Source: Mangifera indica (taxonomy: Eukaryota; Streptophyta; Magnoliopsida; Sapindales; Anacardiaceae). From it: 64,000 nt of DNA. Location of the stretch: assembly GCF_011075055.1 (NCBI RefSeq), contig NC_058146.1, positions 5,828,001 through 5,892,000 of the forward strand. Direction: 5' to 3'. Position numbers and translations under genes: made by a program. Numbering within the stretch: the stretch's first letter is position 1; the number at the start of each line of letters is the position of its first letter. Below are positions 1-11,532 of this stretch, one piece after another. The notes beneath the pieces were generated by a model. The model was given only the letters and a program-made list of their open reading frames with translations, was not told the DNA's origin and made no database searches.

Positions 1-1510
1 AAGCACTGTTCCTTCATGGGTGGAGAGCACTCTATGAATCATTATAGACCAATGGTATATTGCTAACTAACCTAAGTTCTCTTATAATTCCTTTTTGCCA
101 TAAAGCCTTTTTCATAACTTCTATCAAAACAACATACTCTACTTCAGTTGTTGATAGTGCAACAATGTGTTGCATTTTTCTCTTCCAACTCAAAACTCTT
201 CCACAAAAAATGAAAACATAACTTGTTAACTATATTCTTTTATCTAAATCTGTTGCAAAATCAAAGTCACAATAGCCTTTAACAAGAAATTGGTTAGTTT
301 CATTAGAAAAGTATAACAAACCAATATCACGTAACCCTTTTAAATATTTCAAAAGTCATTTAGTTGCATTCTAGTGTTCTTTACAAGGTTTATTCATAAA
401 TCTACTCACCAAACTAATTGCATATATCATATTAGGTCCATTACCAATCGTATCATACATTAAACTACCAATCCTATTTAAATAAAAAATTTTCTTCATA
501 AATTCATGTTCAACACAAGATAATCCATCCACAACAAATTTCTGTTTAAAGGCAACTCCTATAAGAGTGCTAACAAGTTTGGCATTTAACATATCATACG
601 ATTCTAAAACCTTTTTAACATAACCAGATTGAAGCAACATGAGAGTTCCATTGTCTCTATTTCTAATAATATCCATGGTTAGAATTCTTTTTGTTGAGCC
701 TAATCTTTCTTTTCAAACTCAGTTTCAAGCACATATTTGAACCTTGCAAATCATTCATATCTTTAGAAGCAGTAAACATGTCATCAACATATATTAGTAA
801 GTAAACATAACTACCTTTATCATATTTTTTAAAATACAAAAATTGATCAAAATTGCATCTGAAAAATCCAATAGACAAAATTAAAATCATTAAATCTTTT
901 ATACCATTGCCTAGGAGATTGTTTCAAACTATAAATTGATTTATACAACAAACATACTTTGTTTTCAGTACTCTTTTTGCAAAACCCTTTAGCAGTTCCA
1001 TAGAAACTCGTTCTTTAAGATTTCTGTGTAAAAAAACAGTATTAACATTCATTTGTTCTAATTTTAGATCAAATAGAATAATAATATATAACATCAACAT
1101 AATAGATGAATGTTTAACAACTAGTGAAAAAACTCATGATAATCAATGTCTTCTATTTATGGGAAACATTTCGTAACTACCCTATCTTTAAATCTAGCCT
1201 TTTCAATACCAGAATACCATGTTTTCTTTTGAAAATCCTTTTACATCCTATTACCTTTTGATTAACATGTCTGTTAACCAAAGACCAAGTTTAATATTTC
1301 AATAGAGAAGTAATTTCTTCTTTCATGACTTTTAACCATTTTGTTTTATGTTTATTTTGACAAGTCTAGGTAAAATTAATTGGTTCATTCATTTCAATAG
1401 TATCTTCTATTTGAAATGCATATGATATGAGATTGACTTGTGCAACTTTAGAGGGTAGTCTAATATCCCTTCTAACTTCTTTTGTAGTTAACTTATAATT
1501 TGATAAATCA
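1..1510 (-). pseudogene. Decayed Ty1/copia pol remnant (RT and RNase H)
   Basis: Read on the minus strand, the stretch carries copia polymerase hallmarks in the right order but in broken frames. Around 960-840 is the reverse-transcriptase motif YSLKQSPRQWYKRF. Around 830-770 is YVYLLIYVDDM, the catalytic YVDD box. At 676-371 is the connection region with SGYVKKVLESYDM and IGSLMYD. At about 360-1 is an RNase H-like stretch with ALSTTEVEYV, with stops in it. The left window edge cuts the element, and no LTR, primer-binding site or integrase could be recognised on the right. Frameshifts and stops show it is dead. The order of motifs makes copia rather than gypsy the firm reading; the exact right limit is uncertain. 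Confidence 0.88.
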
Positions 1511-2030
1511 TTATTTTAACCTCCAATCAAATACAATAATTATTTATACACACCAATTTTTACCAGATGTTATCAAATATTATAATAATTTATACCAAAT
1601 AATCTTTTAAATAATTATTTTTGATAATAAAACTTACTAGAACCAAAAGCATCCTTAATTTCATTAGAAAATAGCTCTAAGAGTTTCCATTATTTATTCA
1701 CTTTTTATATTTTTATTATAACATACAATAAAATCTTACTGGATCTTGATTTTACAAAAGATTTTGAATTACATATTTCAGTTGATGATGAAAAATCTTA
1801 TAAATCGTCTTATATTATTTAAATTAACTTAGGTAAAACTAAATAAATTAGGGGAATATCTTTTTAAGCAAGTAAAGAAAATAAATCAATTATTAACACA
1901 TATTCATACAATGAAATTCCATGGTTAGATATATGCTTGAGTTAGCATTAAAAATAATTAATAGTTAGAAATATTCAACATAAATTAAAAGGAAAAGAAA
2001 GAACCTACATCAGTATATAGTTATTAATAT
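1511..2030. other. AT-rich intergenic, nothing recognised
   Basis: No open frame with recognisable motifs. The left part may be further decayed copia sequence, but no motif supports that. Confidence 0.5.
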
Positions 2031-2350
2031 CTTACGATATACAATATAATACATGAGAAATACGATATGTATCATAAGATGTATCGAATTAATATGATAC
2101 AGTGGATATATTATATAATATAATACATTTTATTGATACACATTAATATATATTTTTAAAGTAAATGATGATATAATAGAGATGAATATGAAAAATTTAA
2201 AATTTTTTAAGGGTATTTGTGATATTTTCTAAAATGATGACATACCCATTATAATTTTTTATTATTTTATTGAAGTTATATATGATATGATATTTAATAC
2301 ATGATACGAAAAACTAGATTTTTAATATATGATATGATATACGATTTGAC
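2031..2350. mobile_element. MITE-like repeat, GATA/TATC palindromic family, copy 1
   Basis: The unit has ends rich in overlapping GATATGATAC-type palindromes and a shared interior containing TGATATAATA, then TGAAAAATnTtAA, then GGTATTTGTGATA. The same order of blocks recurs at 51302-51596, 55003-55329 and, weaker, 55330-55617. The ends are roughly inverted copies of each other (TACGATATACAATAT against the reverse complement of the right end). No target duplication could be fixed and no coding capacity is seen. It is a non-autonomous repeat of uncertain superfamily. Confidence 0.55.
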
Positions 2351-2708
2351 TATCATACATTAATATTCAATAATTTAAATAAACTAAAAGATGCATGAAA
2401 GCACCAATGAAATATTTGATTCAACTAATGAACCAACCAAAGTGGTTCAATGTTTTCAAAGCAATTATTATAGAAATTTATTAAAAAATTAATGAGAAAT
2501 ACTATATATATGTATATATATTTTTTATCACATTATTGAATATTATTTTATTTTTAATTAAAAATTACTCAATCATTTAATGACATATATAAATATATAT
2601 ATATTTGTATATATAAAGTAGAATCACATAGTTTTATCCAAAATTAATTGTATAGAGGGTTTGTTTATAACATATATTATAAAATCTAGTTAATTATTCA
2701 GTGCAAGT

Positions 2709-3081
2709 TAGGGCTGGATTCGAGCCGAGCCGAGCTCGGCTCGCAGCCAGCTCGGGCTCGGCTCGGTTTTTTTATAACCGGCTCGAGTTCGGCTCGAGCT
2801 CGACTCGAGCTGACTCGGCTCGGCTCGAGTTCGGCTCGTTTTCTGCTCGGCTCGTTAACGGCTCGGCTCGGCTCATTTTTCATATCAAAACGACATCGTT
2901 TTGTGTATATATATAAATCAAAACGACGCCGTTTTGAATAAAAAATTAAAAAAAAAATTAACCGAGCCAGCTCGGGCTCGGCTCGAGCTCGATCGAGCCG
3001 AGCAGAGCCCGGCTCGTTTCGGGCTCGAACCGAGCCGAGCCGAGCTCGAGCCCGAGCTGGCTCGGCTCGAATCCAGCCCTA
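2709..3081. mobile_element. hAT-type MITE, young CG-rich copy
   Basis: The element starts TAGGGCTGGATTCGAGCC and ends with its inverted copy GGCTCGAATCCAGCCCTA. It is flanked by a perfect 8-bp direct repeat, GTGCAAGT (2701-2708 and 3082-3089), the duplication size of the hAT superfamily. The arms are arrays of GCTCGG/CTCGAG words, and the centre holds two near-palindromes, AAAACGACATCGTTTT and AAAACGACGCCGTTTT, about 16 bp apart. It is far more CG-rich than its surroundings. The frames crossing it are repeat artefacts, not genes. It is the best-preserved member of a family found throughout the window. Confidence 0.88.
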
Positions 3082-3089
3082 GTGCAAGT

Positions 3090-4349
3090 TATTCGCCCTC
3101 AAACAAAAAAATAATAATAAGATTTACCTGTTTCATATATAAGAATCTATGTATATTTCTCAATGTACTTAAGTATCTTTTTCTAGAATGAATTATTTCC
3201 TACAGCTCAACATATCACATGGTTTCTGCCACTTCACTGCCATAAGACTACAAAAATTATATAAACAACAATCAATGCAGCTTATTTTTATTTTATGAAA
3301 GATAAGTTTAGAATATTAAAATGATAAAATCATTTTCTAAAATGTAATAAGCATATATCTTAATATAAGGCAAAAGATGTAGAGATAGAAATGACAATTT
3401 TGATTCAAATTTGGAGACTTCAACCCACTTTGACCTTAACGAAAAGGAGATTTTATAATAAAAATAGAGAAGGGAACGAGGATAAGGACAAAAAATATTA
3501 TCACAATCAAGGACGAAGATATATGTCTCTTCCCCTCTTTGCCTCTTTCTCATCCCTTTGTTCGCCTAATTATATTAATATATTTACTTAAAATATAATA
3601 TATTTTTATAATTTTAAATTATTTATATTTTTCAAATTTATTTATTTTTTGTTGTGTATATTAAGTTGGTTAGTATATATTATTTGTGACATTTGAAATA
3701 GTAATTGATTTTAGTTTTAGTTAATCTTATTATTTAATATGTTTACTTCAGACAGATCTAGACATCATTTGGTCGAGCTGTGTGTTGATTGACGCATGGA
3801 TTTGTGTAATTTGTCACACAAATTTGTGTAATAAATACAATCATTTCGGTCTAACTTTTGGTGGTTTCTGCTTCGAGAAACTTGGGGAGAGAGAAAAGGT
3901 GTTGGTGATGGGTTGATGACGTGTCAAAGTGAATTACCAAGAAAAAAGGTCATTAGAAAAAGAGAATTAATTTTTTGAGATATAAGTGCATTGTCTTAAA
4001 CTTTGAGAGTGCGGTTGTTAACACTAAAATATGAAATCTTAGATATTAAGGGTGAAAATATAATTTTCTAAAATTAAGTTAAGAAAAAATTATTAATTTT
4101 TAAGATTAAGATAAAAAATAAGATAATTTTTTCGAATAAAAATTTTATCTCTAATAATAATAATAATAAAATTTATCAAACAAATAAATATTTAAAATTT
4201 TAAACTTAATAGAAAAAAAATTTGAAGATGCACTAAGCCCCAGTGAAAATAAGGCTTTTGGCTTGTACTTTATTAGTCTTGAAAGGTTGGTGTCACTTAT
4301 AACCTCATGTAAAAATTCATTGATTTAAAATGAAAAATATCAAAAAGAA
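3090..4349. other. Intergenic, AT-rich; no gene
   Basis: A moderately GC-richer patch at about 3370-3560 (GGGAACGAGGATAAGGAC and CT-rich flank) resembles a short repeat also seen near 12550-12670 in inverted sense, so it is probably another small transposon remnant. The remainder shows no open frame or RNA gene that can be supported. Confidence 0.45.
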
Positions 4350-4358
4350 AAATAAATA

Positions 4359-5101
4359 AGGCCAAAGGACTATTTTCCACTAAAGTTTAGGTGTGATTTT
4401 AAAGTTACACTCATATGATTTGAAAAATCTAAAGTCTTATTTATTAATCAACTGAGGTTAAAATTTTATGTTAAAAATAAGGGTAAAATTATAATTTCAT
4501 TAATAATATTAAAAAATTAATTATATTTTTCTCTCCTAAGTTTAAAAAACTAATATTTCCCCCTTCATAGAGTTTTTTAACTTTGAAAAATCATATTTTC
4601 CCCCCCCCCAAAAAAAAACCGTAGAATTTTCTTCTTTTCCTTGGGCCACTTTCTCTGGCAATTAGGAAAGGACGATGACGAAGTCTCTTCGTCAACGAAG
4701 AGATCTTTGTTGACAATAAAGAGATTTCAAATCTCTTCGTTGATGAAGAGATCTGAAATCTCTCTCATATCTCGTCAGATTTCTTCGTCTCTAACGGAGA
4801 GATTTGTTGTAGATTTGTTTACATGCATTGATAAACCATTTAGGATAGAGAGAAGAGGTCGTCGGTGTTGGAGATGGTGGCCGGAGAGGTGAAGAAAAAA
4901 TTTGGGAGAAAAATATGACTTTTCAAAGTAGAAAACTTTAGATAAGGGTGAAGTTGTTAGTTTTTAAAAGTTATGAAAGAAAATATAATAAATTTTATAA
5001 TATTATTAGTAAAATAACAATGAGATTTCAAATTTTTTAAACCTCATAGATGTGACTTTGAAATAACACCTAAACTTAGGTGGGAAATAGTCCTTTGGCC
5101 C
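4359..5101. mobile_element. Mutator-type (MULE) non-autonomous element with long TIRs
   Basis: The left end (GGCCAAAGGACTATTTTCC) and right end (GGAAATAGTCCTTTGGCC) are inverted copies, and the similarity continues inward for about 230 bp on each side with mismatches. The element is flanked by a perfect 9-bp direct repeat, AAATAAATA (4350-4358 and 5102-5110), the duplication size typical of Mutator elements. The interior (about 4640-4890) is GC-richer and holds repeated GAAGAGATCT / AAATCTCT words. An 83-codon open frame there shows no known domain and is probably fortuitous. Poly-C and poly-A runs sit at about 4600-4617. Confidence 0.8.
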
Positions 5102-5110
5102 AAATAAATA

Positions 5111-5878
5111 ATTATTTTATTCTATCGAAATTTTTTATACCAAAAAAGGATCCAACGTGATTCCACTAATGGGAAATTAATTAAAATAAACAAATATGTT
5201 TTCATTTGTACATTTTTAGTCCAACCATGATACTTTTTATCTTTATAAACAAACTCATATTTTTATTTTAATAATAATTTTTCTCACTTTATTTAACTAA
5301 TCTACTTTCATAGTTTTCATCTTATTTTCACCATCATTTCTTCTCTCAACACTCTTCTTCTGTTAACAGTTCGATGACAACACATTTTAACTGTTTTCTT
5401 TGTCATTCATCATCATTATATAGCAAGTAAATTTCTTTTATATAAATAGCAACCTGTATTAAAAAACTGTGAAATTAATAACTTTTCTAGAGATAAAAAG
5501 TTAAAAACTTTAATGATGATCTCTGAGTACTTGAATCTTTTTATAAATATTTATATTATTTGTACATTCAATTGCTTTGGTGCCCAGATCTAAGTAAAAA
5601 CGGAAATCACTGTATTTTTCTAGTAAATTGTTGGGTTTGCGCAGTTTACATTTGCGTGGTTCGCATTTGTGTGGTTTGTGTTTGCGTGGTTTGCGTGCTT
5701 CCTTTAGTTTTTTCTTTGTTTCTAACTATTCTGTTTCTGGGTTACTTAATTATTTAAAATTTTGTGTGTTCAAGAAAAATGGGAAAACTAATATATTTGC
5801 TTGGATATGGTGAATATTGAGTTAAAGGAGGTGATAACAGTCTAAAATATGTTAGTGGAGTTTAAACATTTGTATCAA
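5111..5878. other. Intergenic; short TTTGCGTGGT-type repeat
   Basis: Mostly AT-rich and empty. At 5636-5700 a degenerate direct repeat (GTTTGCG, TTTGCGTGG, TTTGTGTGG) makes two overlapping open frames full of V/C/L; these are repeat artefacts. Confidence 0.5.
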
Positions 5879-7148
5879 TTAATAGAAAAATAAATTAAGA
5901 TGGATTTGTAGAAACAATGTGTTCTCGTTTGTGCATGAATCAAAGTTGCAATATTGTAAAAATTCATATGCAAAATTCGGCCACCTATAGTGATGATTTT
6001 GATTATCTGCTCCTAATAATTCATAATGTATTATATACAATCCAACTATTTTGATAGCATCTTCATCATTGTTTCCCCATGCCTTAGACATTAAACTTTT
6101 ACTGAGATCATCATGAGTCACAAATTTATCACTTGGAAAGTACTTATTTCTAAAATTCGATGAATCTATTGTTATGAATTCAGTTATATTCGCTTCTCTA
6201 CTAAACCTCAATTCAGTAATTATAGCAAACTCAATCTAACTAATTTTATAATTGACCCCATTTAATCTAAACCAAAACACCTTTCCCAACTCACCCTTAT
6301 TCACTTGCTGAAATAATACACTATGTAATAGGATCGAACTATATCCATGCACTTCAAGATTTAAAAAATGTTTGAAACATGTTTGTCTAAATAATATCTT
6401 CTGCTTTGAATTTAATTTTGCTCTTATATGTTTCATCGTATCTTTATGATTACGAATATTGATTGTAACTCTAAAATCATGAGTATCATGAAATCGTCTC
6501 TCCCCCACTTGATCATTAATTGGAAATTTCTACAAAAAACACATTTAAAATGAAATGTTATGAGTTTCATTCAATAAAGTTTAAAAAACTAGATAAAAAA
6601 CACAATTACAAAGCAAATATCACATTCTGTAAACAATGTCATTGTGCGACATTACACAATGCGTGATTGTGCAATTGCACAATTTTGCATGATTGTGTGA
6701 CATTATGCAGTCAGCGCAGTTGGCGAGACATTGCGAGGTTGGCGTTGGCACAGTAATGCAGTTGGCATTGGAGCAGAAACGTGGTTGACGTTTGGCGCAG
6801 TTAGCACTGTTTACGTAGTGCTTGCGCGATTCCTACAACTTTGCGCATTTTCGTCTTCAACAGCTACATTTTCAAACATATATTAACATCGAAACTACAT
6901 CTCTATATACCATTCAAAACATTCATACACATAAGTCGGCAAATTTAGGGTTCGACTCTAAAAACCCTAACCGCCACGACAACCACGACAACCGATGCAC
7001 ATTCTCTAAAAACATTATTTTATTCAATCAATAACACTCAACAATCAATACCCATATACCCACAATAAATTATTCACACCCGTTCGATAAAAATGATACA
7101 AACCAAATAAATAAAATTATAAATGGTAACTAACCTGTGAAGCCATTA
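5879..7148 (-). pseudogene. DUF1985-type transposon-associated gene, broken
   Basis: On the minus strand a plausible first exon gives MASQ (ATG at 7148) followed by a GT donor. A second exon begins after an AG near 6532 and reads FPINDQVGERRFHDTHDF, continuing through KILFRQTCFKHFLNL and KVFWFRLNGVNYKIS. It meets an in-frame TAG at 6236-6238 and then continues in the same frame as IEFAIITELRFSREAN (to 5879). The block FRQTCFxHFL ... FxLNGVxYxIS ... EFAxITxLRF matches the plant DUF1985 domain, usually carried with Ulp1-like protease genes by Mutator-type elements. No protease domain is visible, so the gene is truncated as well as interrupted. The stop could in principle be a recent allele. Confidence 0.72.
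6640..6815. repeat. Degenerate short repeat of TGTGCAATTGC / GCGCAGTTGGCG words
   Basis: Within the putative first intron of the DUF1985 remnant, words such as TTGTGCAATTGCACAATT and GGCGCAGTTAGC recur irregularly. It is locally palindromic and GC-richer than its flanks. Confidence 0.4.
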
Positions 7149-7149
7149 T

Positions 7150-10100
7150 CGATATATTGCCGCTTTTATGTATTTTGTTGATTGCCCCACACTACTTATA
7201 GGATATTTGCTGGTGATTTTTGGTTTGTATTTTTTGATTTTTGATTTTTGATTTTTTTTTAAATTTTTGGCAAAAGTAACTTTTGCGTTTTTAACTTTAT
7301 ATTTTTAACTTGTATTTTCAATATAATAGTAAAATGGGTAAAAAATTTATTGTTTGCTTAGATAAATTAAACCTTTGTATATTAACCTAAAAATGTATAA
7401 ACAAAAATATTTTTATTTATTTTAATTAATTTTCCCTCCACTAACCAGCCCTTGTTACTGTTTGTTACTGAAGGTTAAATTTTGAATTTGCTGTAAAAAT
7501 TATAGAAGACATGGAGAAAACAAAGCGTCATTGATGACTAAATTAGTCCAAGATTGGACATGACTTGAGTTGAATTAAAATTCATTGCAATCTGCCTCGA
7601 TTTCTTAATCAAAACGCTCACGTTTTATCATAATCTTTTTTGTATTCGCAATCCCATCAACCTCCACAAATCCTGTCAGTTCATGCAATAATTAATTAAT
7701 TAATTGTCACCAGTAAAATTGTATTTTATAAACTTTACCATTTAACTATATATTATAAATTTTTTTATAATTATTGTTTGTCCTTACAATTAATAATGCC
7801 AAATTACATTTTCACCCTTTATGAAAATAAAATCAATTTTTTTTAATGTAAGGTGACTTTATTATTATTGTTGTTATTTTATTATTATTATTATATATTA
7901 AGAATATCAAGTGATTTGTCTCTTTATTTACATGTCAAAACCATATAATATGATACATTATTTGTGTTATATGGTAATCTAACATCATGAATATTTATCC
8001 GAAAAGCTATTTTTGCATCACAAGGGAAAATAATAGCTTTCTAAGTTATCATCTCTTGATCGTTATTATTAAAATTTGTATTTAAATTATAAGAGATAAT
8101 CTTATAACTATGAGAAATTATATCAGTTTCGTTCTAAATATAAAATTTATTAATTCTTTTTCTATCTCTTATTTTATATAATTATTGTATTTACTCAATT
8201 GAAATATTATCTCCAAATTGTTAATATTATAATTATTGACGTAGGCTTATAAGGAACAAACCAAATTATATTAAAAAATTATCTTGTGTTTGATCATAAT
8301 TAATTATTTGAGCCTTAACACCGTTACTAAAGTTGATCTTCACTTTCAATTGCCTTCATCAATTAATGGCGAGAAATCTCATTAATTATTTAGCACTACA
8401 AAAAGGGCTTGCATTAGATATGTCCTAGTAGTGTCAATCTCTAACCTACTGTTTCTTTCCACATATTGCAAAAGGCAAACAAATTCTCATAATATATCAC
8501 TCTTGGCCAAAACATCCCTTTTGGAACCTTTTGAGGATGGGTAACAAAGAATATCTTGGGAAGCCATGCTCTCAAACCCATGCTAACACAACCTACTAAA
8601 GGCTTGTGCCACGAACCAAAAGCCAATAGCGCATGGTGTAGAGACACATATTGACATCGCACCTAATTTCTTACTATATGGTCCTCGACCTCAAACAACA
8701 CCCTCCTTCACATACACCATTTTCTGATGTAAGCATACTCCCATCATGACTCTAATCGAGAATGTAACCATTGACTAGTAGGCTAGCAATCAAATGCATT
8801 GACCTTGTGGACTAGAATAGTGACTCATGGATGTCATCTCTAACATAAAGATTTTGCGTCTTTTATGTATGATTATGTTAGCTCCCATATCCAAAGTACA
8901 AATCTAAACTAGTCAGGAAAAGTAACATCAAAGCTTGCAAATCTCAAAGATTAGATTCTCGTCACTCTAATATAACTCAATATTCAACTATAGTAGGCGA
9001 GGTGACTTAAGTTGTCAAACCCTAAATACAAAATGAAAATAAGTGGATAACGTATTTCAACATGGTAAGTAAGGCTCCAATCGAAAAATAACATACACTC
9101 AATCCTTTGAGTTTAAGTAGGACATACACAACCACTTCTATCAAGCCTCTTTGAAGTTGATGGTTCAATGTAAACCTTTGAAATTCATCCGAATTATGCA
9201 TATCAATTGGTAACAAAAAATCATATCAACAATTCGAATAAAAAATTGGGATGAATGATACTAATAATATTAGAAAGTGATGCTTATATGTTTATCATAT
9301 CAAGATCAACTCTTTATTTAGATAAAGACAAAAATTGGGATAAATGCTTTTTAACTAAGACTAATCTGATAAGGCTGCCATAGCCGAAGGTTAGAAGATG
9401 TTAAATAAACAGTCACTAAGGGTAATAAAGGAATTGCAAATTAATAAATTAGTAAATTAAGGAAAGTATTAGAAGGACACAAAAAGTTTTCCACGGGAAG
9501 ATAAAAGATTATTATTATAATAATAAAATTATGTATATTTATTTTTAGTATATAATTTAAACATATAGATAATATGTTATCATATAATTAAGTGATTTTA
9601 AATTAAAAATAAAATAATATTCAATCATATAATAATACGTTATTTATATATATAAATTATATACAAAAAATAGATATATATAAAAAAAGTTTGGTTTGAA
9701 TAATATTTTATTATCAAAACTGAAAGATTATCTTGAAGATATGTTACTTAACAGATTATTAAACGTAAATAATTATTATATTTAATAAAATTTTATAAAA
9801 ATGAATAAGTATAAATAATTATTATATTTAGTTACACATAATAAAAAAATACTAATAAATTAATTTTTTTAAATACTTTTAGATATAATAATTTTAAAAT
9901 AATTTTATATTATATATTATATTAATTAAAAAATACTGTCATTTTAATCTAACATATTAATAAATAAAAAATATAATTATAATAAAATAAAAATTATTTT
10001 AATAATTTTTTAATATTTAAAATAACAATAATAATTTAAATACTATTTATATTATTTGTTATATTATTATTAATAAATTAAATAAAATAATATAAATAAT

Positions 10101-10356
10101 AAAAATTTAAAATAATATTTATGGATTAAAATAAAACGACCCTACAGTATTAATAATATATAATTCCTTGTAAAAAGAAAACTAAAAGACAAATACTAGC
10201 CAATCCCAGCCCACAGAGTCAGACTCATTCGACAGGTTACGAAAGCAATAAATGAAAACACGCTCCCTCCAAAACAAAACTACAGTTTTCACAAGGCAGA
10301 AAGTCCATCCTCCTCTTCTTCTCTGATATTTTTTATCTCTCTGTTTCTGAAAGGAT
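7150..10356. other. Intergenic; AT-rich with one unrecognised GC-richer block
   Basis: From 7150 to 8390 nothing is recognised. At 8394-8434 a short CACTACAAAAAGGG...CCTAGTAGTG stretch has CACTA-like ends. From 8400 to 9240 is less AT-rich, low-repeat sequence with two minus-strand frames (8441-8662, 9022-9216) without recognisable domains; it may be a decayed element. From 9480 to 10150 is extremely AT-rich sequence. The last 180 bp contain the CT-rich leader (CCTCCTCTTCTTCTCTG) just before the gene at 10357. Confidence 0.45.
9527..9680. mobile_element. AT palindromic MITE (family with AAGTGATTTTAAATTAAAAA core)
   Basis: A short AT-only palindromic unit with the recurring core TAATTAAGTGATTTTAAATT followed by AAAAATAAAATAATATTCAA, with inverted TATATAAAT flanks. 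Related units lie at about 13325-13492, 15095-15190, 16145-16240, 20453-20602, 20905-21055, 45485-45640, 48935-49080, 57755-57893, 60108-60350, 61285-61445 and 62545-62695. No coding capacity is seen. Target duplications cannot be fixed in such low-complexity DNA. Confidence 0.55.
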
Positions 10357-11232
10357 ATGCCACAAGTGGATCTTGAAACCCTAGTCTCAGCCTGTGCCGG
10401 AGGCGGTGGTGGCGATAATAAGATCGCCTGTGAAACCTTAGCCACCGACAAAGACTATAACAACCGACGCGATAATCAACAACCCGATCAGTCCGAAATT
10501 CCGGCCGATTTCCCGCCCGAATCTTTTTGCCTTTCCAAAGATGCCGAGTTTGACTGGTTTGATCGAAACGTATTCTATGAACGTAAGGAATCTCAGAAAG
10601 GTAATTCAAACTCAACCAATCTTAACCCCAATCCCAGTTCAACTTCACAGAGATTCGCCACTACTTTGAAGGCCAAACCCTCCATTTTCGGTCTGCCGAA
10701 GCTGCAAAAATTGTTTGTTGATACTAGAAGTAAGCGGAATTGCAAACCGGCGAACACCCGGTGGTTCCCGAAACGCTCCGCTTCGACTCTCAAATCGGAT
10801 GCAACACTCGCTGAGCCGTCGTCTCCCAAGGTTTCTTGCATGGGAAGAGTGAGATCCAATAAGGATCGTCGTACATTGAAGAACCGCCAACGCTCTGCCT
10901 CGGAATCGGGAACGGGAACTGTAAAAACCAAATCGGGAAAAGGAGGAAAAACCGGGTTTCTCTCCAAATTTCGGTCAATATTCGGATCCGGTTTAAAGAA
11001 AGGAACAAAGAGTGAAACTAAAGCTGATACATTGAGAGTGTCGCCATCAAGAAATGGCGGGAAAGTGATGAGTCATGATATAAGGGAGCGTCTACCGCCG
11101 GGTGACATTGAGACGCCGCCGAGGAACAGTGAAGCGCGTAAGAGCGTGGATGGCGAACCGGTAGGTTTAGGTGGAATGAAGCGGTTCACGTCTGGTAGGA
11201 GATCTGATGCTTGGTTGGATGACGTGGTATGA
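10357..11232 (+). CDS. Uncharacterised basic plant protein (291 aa) with SCMGRVRS motif
   Basis: An intronless 291-codon frame with plant-like codon use, preceded by a CT-rich leader and followed by AATAAA at 11527. The protein is Ser/Arg/Lys-rich and lacks a signal peptide or membrane segment. Conserved-looking blocks are EFDWFDRNVFYERKES (about 64-79), SPKVSCMGRVRSNKDRR (156-172), GFLSKFRSIFG (200-210) and GGMKRFTSGRRSDAWLDD (272-289). A SCMGRVRS-type motif followed by basic residues is, from memory, a mark of a small family of plant proteins of unknown function; no enzymatic domain is seen. The overlapping opposite-strand frames are shadows of this GC-rich exon. It is real as a gene with high confidence; its function is unknown. 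Confidence 0.85.
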   Translation: MPQVDLETLVSACAGGGGGDNKIACETLATDKDYNNRRDNQQPDQSEIPADFPPESFCLSKDAEFDWFDRNVFYERKESQKGNSNSTNLNPNPSSTSQRFATTLKAKPSIFGLPKLQKLFVDTRSKRNCKPANTRWFPKRSASTLKSDATLAEPSSPKVSCMGRVRSNKDRRTLKNRQRSASESGTGTVKTKSGKGGKTGFLSKFRSIFGSGLKKGTKSETKADTLRVSPSRNGGKVMSHDIRERLPPGDIETPPRNSEARKSVDGEPVGLGGMKRFTSGRRSDAWLDDVV

Positions 11233-11526
11233 TGTGGAGCGTTGGATTCGTATTTGGTGTAGATAGGGCAGGTGAATGAGTGGGACCCGAAGAGTTTCCG
11301 GTCGTGATGGGTTGTCAGCTGGGGCCTGCTTGAATTTTGAAATGGAACCTGGAATGGATTAACGAATAACGGTTTCCCCAGCCCGGTTAAAAAGGTAAAT
11401 CAATTTTTACCTTTTTCTTTTCTTTTTTTTTTTTCCCCCCTTTTTGTTTCGAAATTATTAAGTGCTTGTAAATACAATATAGTGTTTTTTTTTTGGTTTT
11501 ATGGAATTATTTGTAAATTGGATTGT

Positions 11527-11532
11527 AATAAA
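11527..11532 (+). terminator. Likely poly(A) signal AATAAA
   Basis: AATAAA lies 295 bp after the stop of the gene at 10357-11232, preceded by T-rich sequence, which fits a plant 3' end. Confidence 0.45.

Noticed and set aside
1..1510. Functional retrotransposon polyprotein
   Set aside because: Motifs are spread over several frames with stops; no LTR pair in the window.
2698..3191. Frames rich in PSRA/SSRARA in the hAT MITE
   Set aside because: Low-complexity translation of GCTCGG repeats; bounded by terminal inverted repeats and target duplication, not by gene signals.
10182..11008. Minus-strand frames opposite the 291-aa gene
   Set aside because: Shadows of a GC-richer exon; the plus-strand frame has the conserved motifs, leader and poly(A) signal.
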